Shown: positions 1-9,648 of the stretch, piece by piece | How positions within the stretch are numbered: the stretch's first letter is position 1 | How the letters are laid out: every line of letters starts with the position of its first letter | NCBI RefSeq assembly: GCF_000511955.1 | Contig: NZ_AZSU01000002.1 | Span: 386,696-450,695, forward strand | Reading direction: 5' to 3' | DNA length: 64,000 nucleotides | Source of the DNA: [Clostridium] ultunense DSM 10521 | GTDB lineage: Bacteria; Bacillota; Clostridia; Tissierellales; Tepidimicrobiaceae | Made by a program: the position numbers and the translations under genes | Notes under the pieces: model-generated | What the model saw: the letters and a program-made list of their open reading frames with translations, nothing else | Database searches by the model: none | What the model was told of the DNA's origin: nothing

Positions 1-585
1 GATAGGAATAAATATATTTTAAATATTGCAGCTGCAAACTATTATATTGGAGAAAGTAATAAACTTAATGGGAAATTTTTAGAGGCAATATCATATTATG
101 AAAAAGCTATATCTATTTGCGAAGAATATGGCTTAGTTGAAAGGTTAACGGTTTTCAAAACTAGTGCAGGACAAGCTGCATATGATATGGGAAATTACGA
201 TATGGCGGAAAAATACTTAAGGCAAGCATTAATGCTTTATGACCAATTAGATTTTCACTGGGGGCGCACTATAGCTCATGGGTATACAGCATTATTATTA
301 ATGAGACAACAAAACTATATTGATGTGGTAAAGCATCTTAAAAAAGCTGATAAGTATGCCCAAAGGCTGAAGAATCCTTATGAAGTTGGAATCACATTTA
401 GGGTAAAAGCAGAGATTTGCAGTCTAGTAAAAACCGGGAAAGTAAAAAATGATAATATATATAAATATCTAGAAGAATGTGGAGAAAACTTTTGCGAAAA
501 AGCCATATTTTATTTAAGCAATATAAGCAAATGTTATGAAATAGAGGTTATGAGGAGTCTAAAGGAAATATGCAAAAATTGCTAA
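1..585 (+). CDS. TPR-repeat protein, C-terminal part (5' end outside window)
   Basis: The reading frame is open from the first base of the window, so this is the end of a larger protein. The visible 194 residues are helical, with repeated pairs of the tetratricopeptide type (for example a segment with YYEKAISICEEYGL, then YLRQALMLYDQLDF). Such arrays mediate protein-protein contacts and are often the C-terminal half of TPR-type transcriptional regulators or of signalling proteins. No DNA-binding or catalytic domain is visible here, so the function cannot be given. A strong terminator follows the stop codon, which makes this the last gene of its transcript. An internal ATG at 187 is not a convincing start, because the same repeat pattern continues upstream of it. 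Confidence 0.75.
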   Translation, partial: DRNKYILNIAAANYYIGESNKLNGKFLEAISYYEKAISICEEYGLVERLTVFKTSAGQAAYDMGNYDMAEKYLRQALMLYDQLDFHWGRTIAHGYTALLLMRQQNYIDVVKHLKKADKYAQRLKNPYEVGITFRVKAEICSLVKTGKVKNDNIYKYLEECGENFCEKAIFYLSNISKCYEIEVMRSLKEICKNC

Positions 586-588
586 AGC

Positions 589-630
589 AAAACATGCAAA
601 ACTGTTAATAGTTTTGCATGTTTTATTTTG
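589..630 (+). terminator. Intrinsic terminator after the TPR gene
   Basis: A perfect 15-bp stem (AAAACATGCAAAACT paired with AGTTTTGCATGTTTT) with a 6-base loop is followed by TTTTATTTTG-like sequence. It starts a few bases after the stop codon of the TPR gene. Confidence 0.85.
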
Positions 631-716
631 TGCTTGAACTGGAAACTGCGTTGACGGTGAAAATTTACTATTTTGATTTTATACTAAAGGTTTTGACTTT
701 CTATTGACTGAAGAGG

Positions 717-1867
717 GTTATTATTAAGATAATAGCTGAGCCAATGGCATATTTGGTATCGTCAATTCCTGGTTCGGATATGGTATTACTAGTAAGGAAG
801 AGGCTCTATATTCATTAGGTACATGTTTTCCGCATTGGGGTCACACATTGTATGCGTTTTGTTGCATGGCGGGAATAGCAATAGGTATTGAAGCATATAA
901 CATGGATCTGCCCATAGAGTTTCGTCATAATCATATCCAGTAATAGGAAGAAGAGTAACTGGAGTTGCTGGTGATATAGTTGATATTGCTTGTTTATTTG
1001 GGATAGCAGGTGGCGTATCTGCATCTTTAGGAGTTGTATCTATGCAAATGGCTAGTGGACTTAGTACTATTACAAGTATTCAACCATCAACTATAGTATG
1101 GGGTATTATATTAACATTAATAGTAGTTACATTTATCATATCAAGTCTAACCGGTATTGATAAAGGAATCAAATTCTTATCCGATAAAATGCCAAGATAT
1201 ATATAGGATTGATGATATTTGTATTTTGTTTGGACCTACAAAGTACATATTATCAATGACAACAGAATCTATGGGATTTCATTTGGATAATTATTTTACA
1301 CAGGCTACATATTTAGGAACTTTTGAAGGAGAACAATGGCCAATTTGGTGAACTATTAATTATTGGAGTTTTATGGTTTGACGTTTTTGGTTCTTCAGCC
1401 ATTAACTTACAAATGAATGGAGCTGGCCTATGGGAAAGCATACAGGCTAATGGGTTAGAATCATCAGTATTTGCATTTTTCTCAAATTTCCCATTAAGTA
1501 AATTGATAAGTATATTGTTCATATTTACAGCTTTTCTATCGGCAGTTATATTAGCTGATTCTATGACAACAACATTTCATCCCTATCATTAAAATCAAAG
1601 CTTACTGGTTCAGCGGAACCACCTACAAAGATAAAAATCTTCTGGGGATTAGTAATGGCATTCCTTTCTTATGTAAATATTGCAACATCAGGAAAGGTTG
1701 TAGAGGTTAGTGGTATAGATGCAACAAAACAATTGGCTATAGTCAGTGCGTTCCCATTATTGCTTATAGTTGCCCTGATGATATATTTAGCTGTAAAAGC
1801 TCTTGTTAAATATGAGGATTATGATGTTATAGATAATCCAGATACAGCAATAGTTCTAAAGAATTAG
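717..1867 (+). pseudogene. Decayed BCCT-family (betaine/carnitine/choline) transporter
   Basis: Translated pieces in shifting frames line up in order with the BCCT transporter family: IAEPMAYLV (the EP motif after TM4), a HWGHTLYAF piece matching the usual HWG motif, GIDKGIKFLSD, FGPTKYIL, VLWFDVFGSSAINLQ and ADSMTTT. At least five frame changes, internal stops and an apparent deletion (the tryptophan-rich stretch between the pieces ending near 1348 and beginning near 1350) break it up. The N-terminal third and its start codon are absent. The short open stretches at 1157-1351, 1323-1592 and 1655-1867 are fragments of this one ancestral gene, not separate genes. BCCT carriers import quaternary amines or related zwitterions; this copy cannot make a working carrier. 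Confidence 0.85.
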
Positions 1868-2113
1868 GATAGATTAACATACAATTATTGATGATTTTAT
1901 GAAATATTAATCTGAAATTGATAAAGGTTCGTTCATGAATCACATAGGAGTAAGAGGATATATACTACCTATGTTCTATTGCAATTCATTGAATGATCTT
2001 TTGATGATTAATTTAATATAATTGTATTTGGAATTTTTGTAAGAAGCATAATTAGAATGAGCTTTCAAATCTTATTTAAGTTAATGGAGGAAAATGTGGA
2101 AGGAGGAAATCAA

Positions 2114-2569
2114 GTGGAGTTAAATATGATTGTAAATGGGAAAAAACATAATATAGATATTAATCCTTCAGATAGATTATTAGATGTTTTAAGAGATCAA
2201 TTGGGGTTAACTAGTGTAAAAGAAGGTTGTGGCGAAGGTGAATGTGGAGCCTGTACTGTAATAATGAATGGTGATGCAGTAAATTCTTGTACTGTTCTTG
2301 CTATACAAGCTAGGAATAAAGAGATTATTACCACGGAAGGTCTTGAAAAAAATGGTGAATTAGATGAACTTCAGAAGTCGTTTATAAGAAATGGGGCTAT
2401 TCAATGCGGGTTTTGTACTCCTGGAATGCTTATGTCGTGCAAGGCATTATTGATGAAAAATCCTTATCCCAAAGAAGAAGAAATACGTAGGGCTATTGAG
2501 GGAAATTTATGTAGATGTACAGGATATACCAATATAGTTAAAGCGGTTAAGGACGTGGTGATAAGATAA
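2114..2569 (+). CDS. Molybdenum hydroxylase (xanthine dehydrogenase family), [2Fe-2S] subunit
   Basis: Small iron-sulfur subunit of a three-subunit molybdenum hydroxylase that passes electrons from the molybdenum site towards FAD. Two [2Fe-2S] motifs are complete: Cys39, Cys44, Cys47 and Cys59 (plant-ferredoxin type, GCGEGECGACT), then Cys98, Cys101, Cys133 and Cys135 (CGFCTPG and CRCTGY). I start it at GTG 2114 because AGGAGG lies seven bases upstream; that gives 151 residues, the usual size, while an in-frame ATG at 2057 has no ribosome site. It heads an operon with the FAD and molybdopterin subunits. The roughly 245 bases before it show no clear promoter or riboswitch. The E. coli counterpart is called XdhC. 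Substrate (xanthine, another purine, or another heterocycle) cannot be told from this subunit. Confidence 0.93.
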   Translation: MELNMIVNGKKHNIDINPSDRLLDVLRDQLGLTSVKEGCGEGECGACTVIMNGDAVNSCTVLAIQARNKEIITTEGLEKNGELDELQKSFIRNGAIQCGFCTPGMLMSCKALLMKNPYPKEEEIRRAIEGNLCRCTGYTNIVKAVKDVVIR

Positions 2570-2592
2570 TAGTTAAAGAGGGAGGAATAATT

Positions 2593-3474
2593 ATGCAAAT
2601 GATGAAAATAGAAACCCCTAATAATTTAGATGAGTTGATCAATTGCTTGAAGAATGCTGATAGTAGCTCGTGTTTATTAGGCGGTGGAACGGATTTAATA
2701 ATAAATATAAATAATAAAAAACTCTACCCAAATACAATAATAGATTTATCAGGGGTTAATGAGTTAAAGGAAATAAAGAAAAATGGAAGTAGTATTTCAA
2801 TAGGAGCAGGGGTTACCCTTACAGAAGTTTGTGAAAACTCATTTGTTAAAGAAAAATTTCCTGCATTAGCTCAAGCAACATCTCAAGTTGGTTCAACACA
2901 GATTAGAAATAGAGCTACTATAGCTGGGAATATTGGAAATTCCTCTCCATGTGCTGATACAGTAGTACCATTAATGGCTTTAAATGCTAAATTAAAAATG
3001 TTAAATGGTAATGGTGAATATTATCACATTCCTGTAGATAAAGCAATAAAAGGGTCGGGTAAAAAGAATCTTAAACCAAATGAGGCAATAATTGAAATCG
3101 TTATTCCTTATTTAAAGGATACATGCTCTTCAGCCTTTTATAAAATTGGGAGTAGGAAGGCTGTAACAATATCTAAATTAAACGGAGCTGTGGTTGTAGA
3201 TATTAATTTAAATAATACAATAGTTAATGCTAAAGTATTTCTAGGCTCTTTAGGACCTAAAGCATTTAGAAGTATAATGGCAGAGAAAGTATTAATGAAT
3301 AAAAAGCCAAATAAAGAACTATTATCTGAATTTCAAAACATATTGATGAAACAGGTAGATGAAGCTATTCCAGGAAGGGGTTCACAATTGTATAAGAGAC
3401 ATGCAATAAAAGGAATGTGTGAGGAATTATTTATTAGATTATTTGGTGAATCATGTATTAGAGGTGAGATATGA
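2593..3474 (+). CDS. xdhB: Molybdenum hydroxylase, FAD-binding subunit
   Basis: FAD subunit of the same enzyme, 293 residues, the normal size of this family. The N-terminal half has the FAD-binding signature LLGGGTDL (about residues 29-36) and the second flavin motif QIRNRATIAGNIG (about residues 100-112); the C-terminal part is the CO-dehydrogenase flavoprotein C-terminal domain (SRKAVTISKLNGAV onward). A GGGAGG ribosome site precedes the ATG. Its stop codon overlaps the start of the large-subunit gene (ATGATG), which indicates translational coupling. It would hand electrons from the iron-sulfur subunit to NAD or another acceptor. Confidence 0.93.
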   Translation: MQMMKIETPNNLDELINCLKNADSSSCLLGGGTDLIININNKKLYPNTIIDLSGVNELKEIKKNGSSISIGAGVTLTEVCENSFVKEKFPALAQATSQVGSTQIRNRATIAGNIGNSSPCADTVVPLMALNAKLKMLNGNGEYYHIPVDKAIKGSGKKNLKPNEAIIEIVIPYLKDTCSSAFYKIGSRKAVTISKLNGAVVVDINLNNTIVNAKVFLGSLGPKAFRSIMAEKVLMNKKPNKELLSEFQNILMKQVDEAIPGRGSQLYKRHAIKGMCEELFIRLFGESCIRGEI

Positions 3475-5735
3475 TGACTGAAGGAAACTACAAATATATA
3501 GGAAAATCTGTACCAAGACATGACGCTATAGAAAAGGCTACTGGTAAAATTAAATATGTGGGAGATATGAAAGTGAATGGCATGTTATATGCAAGACTTG
3601 TATTAAGTCATGTAGCTCATGGGAAAATAAAAAGTATAGATATATCAAAAGCCAAAGATTTACCAGGAGTAGTCGATATCTTTACCTATGACAATTCTCC
3701 AAAAATTTTATACAATGCTCATAAATGGATGTCAGGAATGGACGAAGTGCTGGATCAATACTTGTTTACAGATAAGGTAAGGTTTTATGGAGATAGAGTT
3801 GCTGCAGTTGTAGCTACCAATGACAAAATTGCAAAAATGGCAGCGGATTTAATTGAAGTTGAATATGAGGTTCTACCTGCAATTATAGATCCAGAAACTT
3901 CGTTAATAGAAGATTCAATAAAAATACATGAAAGAGGAAATATTGCATTTTCAAAGACTATGGGTTACGGAGATGTAGATAAGGTCTTTGATAAAGCTTC
4001 ATATATATTTGAAGATAAGATAATTACTCCAAAGCAACATCATGCAGCTATGGAAACTCATGTAGCTTTAGCAATACCTAGTGGAGATATGATTACTATA
4101 TATACTCCATGTCAAGTAGTATTTCAGGTTCAATTAATAGTATCTGAAGCATTAAATATTCCCTTAAGTAAAGTAAGGGTAATAAAGGCTCCTATGGGAG
4201 GATCATTTGGGGGGAAAGGACAGCCAATAATTGAACCAGTGTGTGCTTTCTTAGCAAAAGAAACGGGACGTCCTGTAAGGTTAACACTAGATAGAACACA
4301 ATCAATAATTGGGACTAGAACAAGGCATAAAACTATAGGTACAGTAAAAACAGCAGTAGATAAAAAAGGGAAAATATTAGGCAGGGACTTAGATATAGTA
4401 ATTGATTCAGGAGCATATCATACTAATGCAAGTGCCATAGCTATGGCAATGGGCAAAAAATTTTTTAGAATGTATAAAATGGATAATGTTAGATATTCAG
4501 CTACATCGGTATATACAAATACTCCTGTTGGTGGGGCTTGCAGAGGATATGGTTCTCCTCAGCTCCATGCTATTACCGAATTAAATTTGGACAATGTGGC
4601 TAGAGGTATAAATATGGATCCTGTAGAATTTAGACTTAAAAATTTAGTTCATCCATTTGATAAAGACCCTATGGGTGGTCCAGACTTGGGGAATGGACAA
4701 ATAATAGAATGTGTTAAGAGAGGTGCAGAAGCTTTTGGATGGAAGGAAAAATGGAAAAGACCTAAGGATAGCGGTAGATATAGAAAAGGAGTAGGTATGG
4801 CGTGCGGAACCCATGGAAATGGATATTATGGTGCATACCCTGATTTTATTACAATGGATATCAAGATGAATTCTAATGGGGAAGTTATATTAAATTCTGC
4901 AATTCATGATATGGGATGTGGTACAGTTACCATAATGCAACAGATTGTAGCCGAGGTGCTAGACTTAGAACTTAGTAAGATAACTGTATTAGAAGGAGAT
5001 ACATTATCTAGCCCCTATGATTCAGCAGGAACTCAAGCTAGTAGGGTAACTTATGTATGTGGCGGTGCTGCAAAGAAGATTTCAGAGATTCTTAAAGATA
5101 AATTTGCTAAATATAGTTCAAAAATACTTAATTGCTATGAAGAAGATATAGTAATGGAGGGAGGATATATTTATAACAAAAACAAACCTGACAAAAAGGT
5201 AGGATATGGGGATATGGTATCAAATATATATCATCAATATTCGATGGATATGTCTGCTTCATATACCTACAGTTCTCCTGCAAATCCTGGAGTTTATGCA
5301 GCGAATTTTGTCGAGGTTGAAGTAGATACTTATACTGGTCTGGTAAATGTATTGGATATAGTTGCAGTACATGATATTGGTAGGGCGATAAATAGAGATT
5401 TTGTATATGGTCAAGTTCAAGGTGGAATCCATTTAGGTTTAGGTATGGCTATATCTGAAAATATAGAATTAGATGAAAATGGAAGGATTAGTACATTAAA
5501 CTTTAGTAACTATCACGTGATAAATGCACCTAGTATGCCTGATGTAAGGATAATTTTGATTGAGGAAGAAGATGAATTTGGACCTTTCGGAGCCAAATCT
5601 GTTGGGGAGATTAGTGCTGTGGCAATAGCTCCTGCTACCTTGAATGCCATCAATAATGCTATTGGAACAAATATTTCCCAATATCCAGCTACACCGGAGA
5701 GAATAGTTGAGGCATTAGTGAAGACTAAAAAGTAA
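3471..5735 (+). CDS. xdhA: Molybdenum hydroxylase, molybdopterin-binding catalytic subunit
   Basis: Catalytic subunit (754 residues) that hydroxylates the substrate with water-derived oxygen at the molybdenum cofactor. The N-terminal a/b hammerhead domain begins at RHDAIEKATGKIKYVGD; the cofactor-binding segment GGSFGGKGQP lies near residue 243; GGACRGYGSPQ is the conserved arginine loop; and GAKSVGE ends in the conserved catalytic glutamate, Glu713. It is encoded last in a three-gene operon, an order common in clostridial purine hydroxylases. The nearby yqeB and xdhC-type genes are associated with selenium-dependent members of this family, so a labile selenium ligand is possible, but this cannot be read from the sequence. 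Xanthine dehydrogenase is the default call; nicotinate or another purine remains possible. Confidence 0.9.
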   Translation: MMTEGNYKYIGKSVPRHDAIEKATGKIKYVGDMKVNGMLYARLVLSHVAHGKIKSIDISKAKDLPGVVDIFTYDNSPKILYNAHKWMSGMDEVLDQYLFTDKVRFYGDRVAAVVATNDKIAKMAADLIEVEYEVLPAIIDPETSLIEDSIKIHERGNIAFSKTMGYGDVDKVFDKASYIFEDKIITPKQHHAAMETHVALAIPSGDMITIYTPCQVVFQVQLIVSEALNIPLSKVRVIKAPMGGSFGGKGQPIIEPVCAFLAKETGRPVRLTLDRTQSIIGTRTRHKTIGTVKTAVDKKGKILGRDLDIVIDSGAYHTNASAIAMAMGKKFFRMYKMDNVRYSATSVYTNTPVGGACRGYGSPQLHAITELNLDNVARGINMDPVEFRLKNLVHPFDKDPMGGPDLGNGQIIECVKRGAEAFGWKEKWKRPKDSGRYRKGVGMACGTHGNGYYGAYPDFITMDIKMNSNGEVILNSAIHDMGCGTVTIMQQIVAEVLDLELSKITVLEGDTLSSPYDSAGTQASRVTYVCGGAAKKISEILKDKFAKYSSKILNCYEEDIVMEGGYIYNKNKPDKKVGYGDMVSNIYHQYSMDMSASYTYSSPANPGVYAANFVEVEVDTYTGLVNVLDIVAVHDIGRAINRDFVYGQVQGGIHLGLGMAISENIELDENGRISTLNFSNYHVINAPSMPDVRIILIEEEDEFGPFGAKSVGEISAVAIAPATLNAINNAIGTNISQYPATPERIVEALVKTKK

Positions 5736-5857
5736 TAGGAAGTTATTAGAGCAAAAGTATGTATCGAGCTGGAGATAAATAGATATTATAGTAACGGTTT
5801 TACGATAAAGTTAAATTAATCGTGTAATAGTATAAAAATATTTAGGGGGGTTTAAAA

Positions 5858-7891
5858 ATGACTCATAATCAGAATGTTTCAAAAGCTATGACCGTTAAGT
5901 TAACGGATATATTTAAAGAGTTACCTGAAATGCCTAATTTCATTGAAGGCATCAGGAGAGCTCCTAAAAGAGAATTTACATTAAATCAATCAGAAACTGA
6001 ACTTGCTCTAAAAAATGCACTAAGATATATACCAGAAGAATGGCATGAGCAATTAGCTCCAGAATTTTTAAATGAACTTTTAACAAGGGGTAGAATTTAC
6101 GGATATAGGTTTAGACCTGAGGGAAGGATAAAAGGTAAGCCAATAGATGAATATAAGGGTAGAACTATTGAGGGGAAAGCAATTCAAGTCATGATTGATA
6201 ATAATTTAGATTTTGAAATAGCTCTATATCCATATGAACTTGTAACCTATGGGGAAACAGGGCAAGTTTGTCAAAATTGGATGCAATACTGGTTAATAAA
6301 AAGATATCTTGAAGTCATGACAGAAGATCAAACTTTAGTCGTTGAATCTGGACACCCACTAGGACTATTTAAGTCAACCCCAGAGGCTCCAAGAGTAATA
6401 ATAACAAATGGTTTAATGATAGGAATGTATGATAATTTACATGACTGGAATAGGGGGGCAGCCTTAGGAGTTGCTAACTATGGACAAATGACTGCAGGTG
6501 GCTGGATGTATATAGGGCCACAAGGTATAGTTCATGGGACTTACAGTACCATATTAAATGCAGGTAGGGACAAGTTAGGAATTTCTGCAGATAGTGACTT
6601 GAGGGGACATCTATTCGTTACTTCAGGACTTGGAGGTATGAGTGGAGCTCAAGGGAAAGCTGTAGAAATAGCAAATGGTGTAGGAATAATAGCAGAAGTT
6701 GATTATTCAAGGATTAAAACTAGATATGATCAAGGATGGGTTAGCAAAATAATAGATGATCCTTATGAAGCCTTTAGATTAGCTCAAGAATATATGGATA
6801 AAGAAAAGACAATTGCAATAGCATTTCATGGGAATATAGTAGACTTGTTAGAATATGCAGTAGAAAATAATATACACATTGACCTATTATCAGATCAAAC
6901 ATCATGCCATGCTGCATACGATGGAGGATATTGCCCACAAGGTTTAACATTTGATGAAAGAACCGAAATGTTAGCTAATGACAAGGAAAAATTTGGTGAT
7001 TTAGTTGATCAATCATTGACAAGACATTATGAACTAATAAAAGCATTAGTTGACAAGGGAACATACTTCTTTGACTATGGAAATAGTTTTATGAAGGCAA
7101 TATTTGATGCTGGTGTTACAGAAATATGCAAAAATGGTATAGATCCTATAGACGGTTTCATATTCCCATCATATGTAGAAGATATCTTAGGACCATTGCT
7201 ATTTGACTATGGATATGGACCATTTAGATGGGTATGTTTAAGTGGTAAAGAAGAAGACCTTCTAAAAACTGACCAAGCAGCAATGGATTGTATAGACCCA
7301 AATAGAAGATTCCAAGATAGAGATAACTGGATGTGGATTAGAGATGCAGACAAGAATAAACTAGTAGTTGGTACTCAAGCAAGAATTCTTTATCAAGATG
7401 CCTTAGGAAGAATGAACATAGCCCTTAAATTCAATGATATGGTAAGAAAAGGAGAAATAGGACCTGTTATGTTAGGTAGAGATCATCATGATACTGGTGG
7501 AACAGACTCACCATTTAGAGAAACTTCCAATATAAAAGATGGTTCAAATATAATGGCAGATATGGCAACACAATGCTTTGCAGGTAATGCAGCAAGAGGA
7601 ATGAGTATGATAGCTCTTCACAATGGTGGTGGAGTAGGAATAGGAAAATCTATTAATGGAGGTTTTGGATTAGTTCTTGATGGAAGTGAAAGAATAGATA
7701 ATATTATTAAAAGAGCTATACCTTGGGATGTAATGGGTGGAGTAGCTAGACGTTCATGGGCAAGAAATCAGAATTCAGTAGAAACCTGTATTAGCTATAA
7801 TGAAACAAGAAAAGGAATAGATCACATAACATTACCATTCATACCAAATGAGGATATGATAAAAGATTTAGTAGTTAAAGCATGGAAATAG
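5858..7891 (+). CDS. hutU: Urocanate hydratase, long form
   Basis: Converts urocanate to imidazolone propionate, the second step of histidine breakdown, using tightly bound NAD. Family marks are clear: GLGGMSGAQGKAVEIANG (NAD-binding region), SDQTSCHAAYDGGYCPQG, and near the C-terminus DTGGTDSPFRETSNIKDGS followed by HNGGGVGIGKSINGG. At 677 residues it is about 120 longer than the classical bacterial enzyme (about 555), which matches the long subtype found in anaerobes as I recall it. A very strong AGGGGGG ribosome site lies upstream of the ATG. No histidine ammonia-lyase or imidazolonepropionase gene is present here, so the other steps must be encoded elsewhere. It lies between the molybdenum hydroxylase operon and yqeB. 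Confidence 0.93.
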   Translation: MTHNQNVSKAMTVKLTDIFKELPEMPNFIEGIRRAPKREFTLNQSETELALKNALRYIPEEWHEQLAPEFLNELLTRGRIYGYRFRPEGRIKGKPIDEYKGRTIEGKAIQVMIDNNLDFEIALYPYELVTYGETGQVCQNWMQYWLIKRYLEVMTEDQTLVVESGHPLGLFKSTPEAPRVIITNGLMIGMYDNLHDWNRGAALGVANYGQMTAGGWMYIGPQGIVHGTYSTILNAGRDKLGISADSDLRGHLFVTSGLGGMSGAQGKAVEIANGVGIIAEVDYSRIKTRYDQGWVSKIIDDPYEAFRLAQEYMDKEKTIAIAFHGNIVDLLEYAVENNIHIDLLSDQTSCHAAYDGGYCPQGLTFDERTEMLANDKEKFGDLVDQSLTRHYELIKALVDKGTYFFDYGNSFMKAIFDAGVTEICKNGIDPIDGFIFPSYVEDILGPLLFDYGYGPFRWVCLSGKEEDLLKTDQAAMDCIDPNRRFQDRDNWMWIRDADKNKLVVGTQARILYQDALGRMNIALKFNDMVRKGEIGPVMLGRDHHDTGGTDSPFRETSNIKDGSNIMADMATQCFAGNAARGMSMIALHNGGGVGIGKSINGGFGLVLDGSERIDNIIKRAIPWDVMGGVARRSWARNQNSVETCISYNETRKGIDHITLPFIPNEDMIKDLVVKAWK

Positions 7892-7910
7892 ATGGAGTAG
7901 GTGAATAACC

Positions 7911-8696
7911 GTGAATATGGTAGTCATAAGAGGTGGAGGAGACTTAGCGTCAGGAATAGCTCATAGATTATTTATGGCAGGTTTTAAAGTAGTAATTTTA
8001 GAAATAGAAAAACCTTTAGCTATTAGGAGGACTGTATCTTTTAGCCATGCTGTATATAATGAAGAAATTACTATAGAAGGTGTAAAAGGAATATTAGCTA
8101 AGGATTTACAGGATATTAGGAAAATATTAAAGGAAGGTCATATTCCTGTATATTTAGATGGTATGGGGCAGATAATCAAAGAATTAAAACCATTAGTAGT
8201 TGTGGATGCAATTCTTGCCAAGTCAAATCTAGGCACTACTATTGAACTTGCTCCTATAACTATAGGAGTAGGACCAGGGTTTGAGGCAGGAGTAGATGTG
8301 GATTTAGTGGTTGAAACCAAAAGAGGACATTATCTAGGGCAGGTTTTATATGAGGGGAAACCTGCCCCAAATTCTGGAATACCAGGAGAAGTAATGGGCT
8401 ATAGAGAAGAGAGAGTTCTTAGAGCTCCGTGCGATGGAGTAGTTAAAGCTTTTTATAATATAGGAGATAAAGTGGAAGCAGGAGATATAATCTGTCAAGT
8501 TGGGGAAAAAAATGTTGTGGCCCAGATTAGTGGTGTCCTTAGAGGTATAATAAAAGAAGGATTATTTGTAAATAAGGGATTAAAAATTGGAGATATAGAT
8601 CCAAGAAATGTAATAGACCATGCCTTTACTATTTCGGACAAGGCTAGAGCTATTGGTGGTGGTGTTTTAGAAGGAATACTCCATTTGATGAAATAG
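7911..8696 (+). CDS. yqeB: YqeB-type selenium-dependent molybdenum hydroxylase maturation protein
   Basis: Protein of 261 residues matching the YqeB/EF2563 family, which co-occurs with selenium-dependent molybdenum hydroxylases. It opens with a nucleotide-binding-like glycine motif (VIRGGGDLASGIAHRL), followed by conserved GIPGEVMGY and APCDGVVKAF segments; the C-terminal third resembles a lipoyl/biotinyl-like beta domain. The exact reaction is unknown; the family is thought to help install or handle the selenium-containing cofactor. The GTG start follows the urocanate hydratase stop by about 20 bases, so the two are probably cotranscribed, but the natural partner is the hydroxylase operon upstream. 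An ATG two codons downstream is an alternative start. Confidence 0.85.
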   Translation: MNMVVIRGGGDLASGIAHRLFMAGFKVVILEIEKPLAIRRTVSFSHAVYNEEITIEGVKGILAKDLQDIRKILKEGHIPVYLDGMGQIIKELKPLVVVDAILAKSNLGTTIELAPITIGVGPGFEAGVDVDLVVETKRGHYLGQVLYEGKPAPNSGIPGEVMGYREERVLRAPCDGVVKAFYNIGDKVEAGDIICQVGEKNVVAQISGVLRGIIKEGLFVNKGLKIGDIDPRNVIDHAFTISDKARAIGGGVLEGILHLMK

Positions 8697-8820
8697 GGAA
8701 TATTCAAAATAATCCATGATAAAATTTAGAATGCTAGCTATTCTAATATAAATTTCATATAGCATTTTAGACTAGTTTCTTGTATAATAATATATGAAAG
8801 GTAGATAAGGAGATAATTAT

Positions 8821-9648
8821 ATGATTGAAGATAGAAAAGTTTTATTAAAACTTAATAAATGCTTAGAAAAAAGCCAATCTGTAGCTACAATAACCATTAT
8901 TAGGGTAGAAGGTTCAACACCTAGGGGTGTTGGGAGTTCCATGTTAGTAGATGGAGATGGTAATATATTAGAAGGTACAATTGGCGGTGGAGTTTTAGAA
9001 CAAAAAGCAAGAAAAGATGCAATTAATTGCATAAAAGAAAACAAATCCTCATTAATAGACTATAATCTAGATAGGGATTCAAAAACTGGCAATATTTTGC
9101 CTATGGCTTGTGGTGGTAAAGTGAGTCTATTTATTAAGGTATACAACTCCCGAGAAAAGTTAATCCTAGCAGGAGCTGGTCATGTGGCAGAAAGAATTGC
9201 TAAGATGGCTAATATACTAGGTTATTCCATTTCCGTTTTAGATAATAGAGAAGAAAGAGTAAATGAACAATTATTTCCTCAAGTTGAAAATTTAATTCTA
9301 GGCAATATAGTGGAAAATTTAAAAAAGATGGATATAGACAATAATACTTTCGTTATAATAGTAACTCATGGACATAAATACGACCAAGATGTTTTAGAAG
9401 TAGTATTAAAATCCAGGGCTAGATATATTGGGATGATAGGAAGCAAAAATAAGGTTAAAACTACTTTTAACAATCTTTTAGAAAAGGGCTGTTCAAAGGA
9501 AGAATTATCAAAGGTTTATAGTCCCATAGGGTTAGATTTAGGAGGAGAAACTCCCGAAGAAATCGCTTTATCCATTATGGCAGAGATACAAGCAGTAAAA
9601 TATGGGAAAGATGTACCTCACCTTTATAAAAGCAGGTGGGAATTTTGA
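8821..9648 (+). CDS. XdhC/CoxI-family molybdenum cofactor insertion chaperone
   Basis: 275 residues with the usual two parts: an N-terminal XdhC/CoxI domain (VEGSTPRGVGSSMLV, then GTIGGGVLEQKA) and a C-terminal Rossmann domain (AGAGHVAERIAKMA, then THGHKYDQDVLE and GMIGSKNK). Members of the family bind molybdenum cofactor, protect its sulfuration and deliver it to the large subunit of xanthine dehydrogenase. An AAGGAG ribosome site lies before the ATG; the gene follows a 120-base gap and overlaps the ModE-like gene downstream by 13 bases. The context (hydroxylase, YqeB, ModE-like regulator) supports the assignment. I leave the symbol empty because xdhC also names an iron-sulfur subunit. Confidence 0.9.
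   Translation: MIEDRKVLLKLNKCLEKSQSVATITIIRVEGSTPRGVGSSMLVDGDGNILEGTIGGGVLEQKARKDAINCIKENKSSLIDYNLDRDSKTGNILPMACGGKVSLFIKVYNSREKLILAGAGHVAERIAKMANILGYSISVLDNREERVNEQLFPQVENLILGNIVENLKKMDIDNNTFVIIVTHGHKYDQDVLEVVLKSRARYIGMIGSKNKVKTTFNNLLEKGCSKEELSKVYSPIGLDLGGETPEEIALSIMAEIQAVKYGKDVPHLYKSRWEF

Noticed and set aside
815..1024. Minus-strand reading frame of 69 codons within the BCCT remnant
   Set aside because: The plus strand here carries recognisable BCCT blocks; the minus frame has no ribosome site or family match.
1868..2113. Possible purine riboswitch before the molybdenum hydroxylase
   Set aside because: No conserved purine-aptamer loops or paired stems could be recognised.
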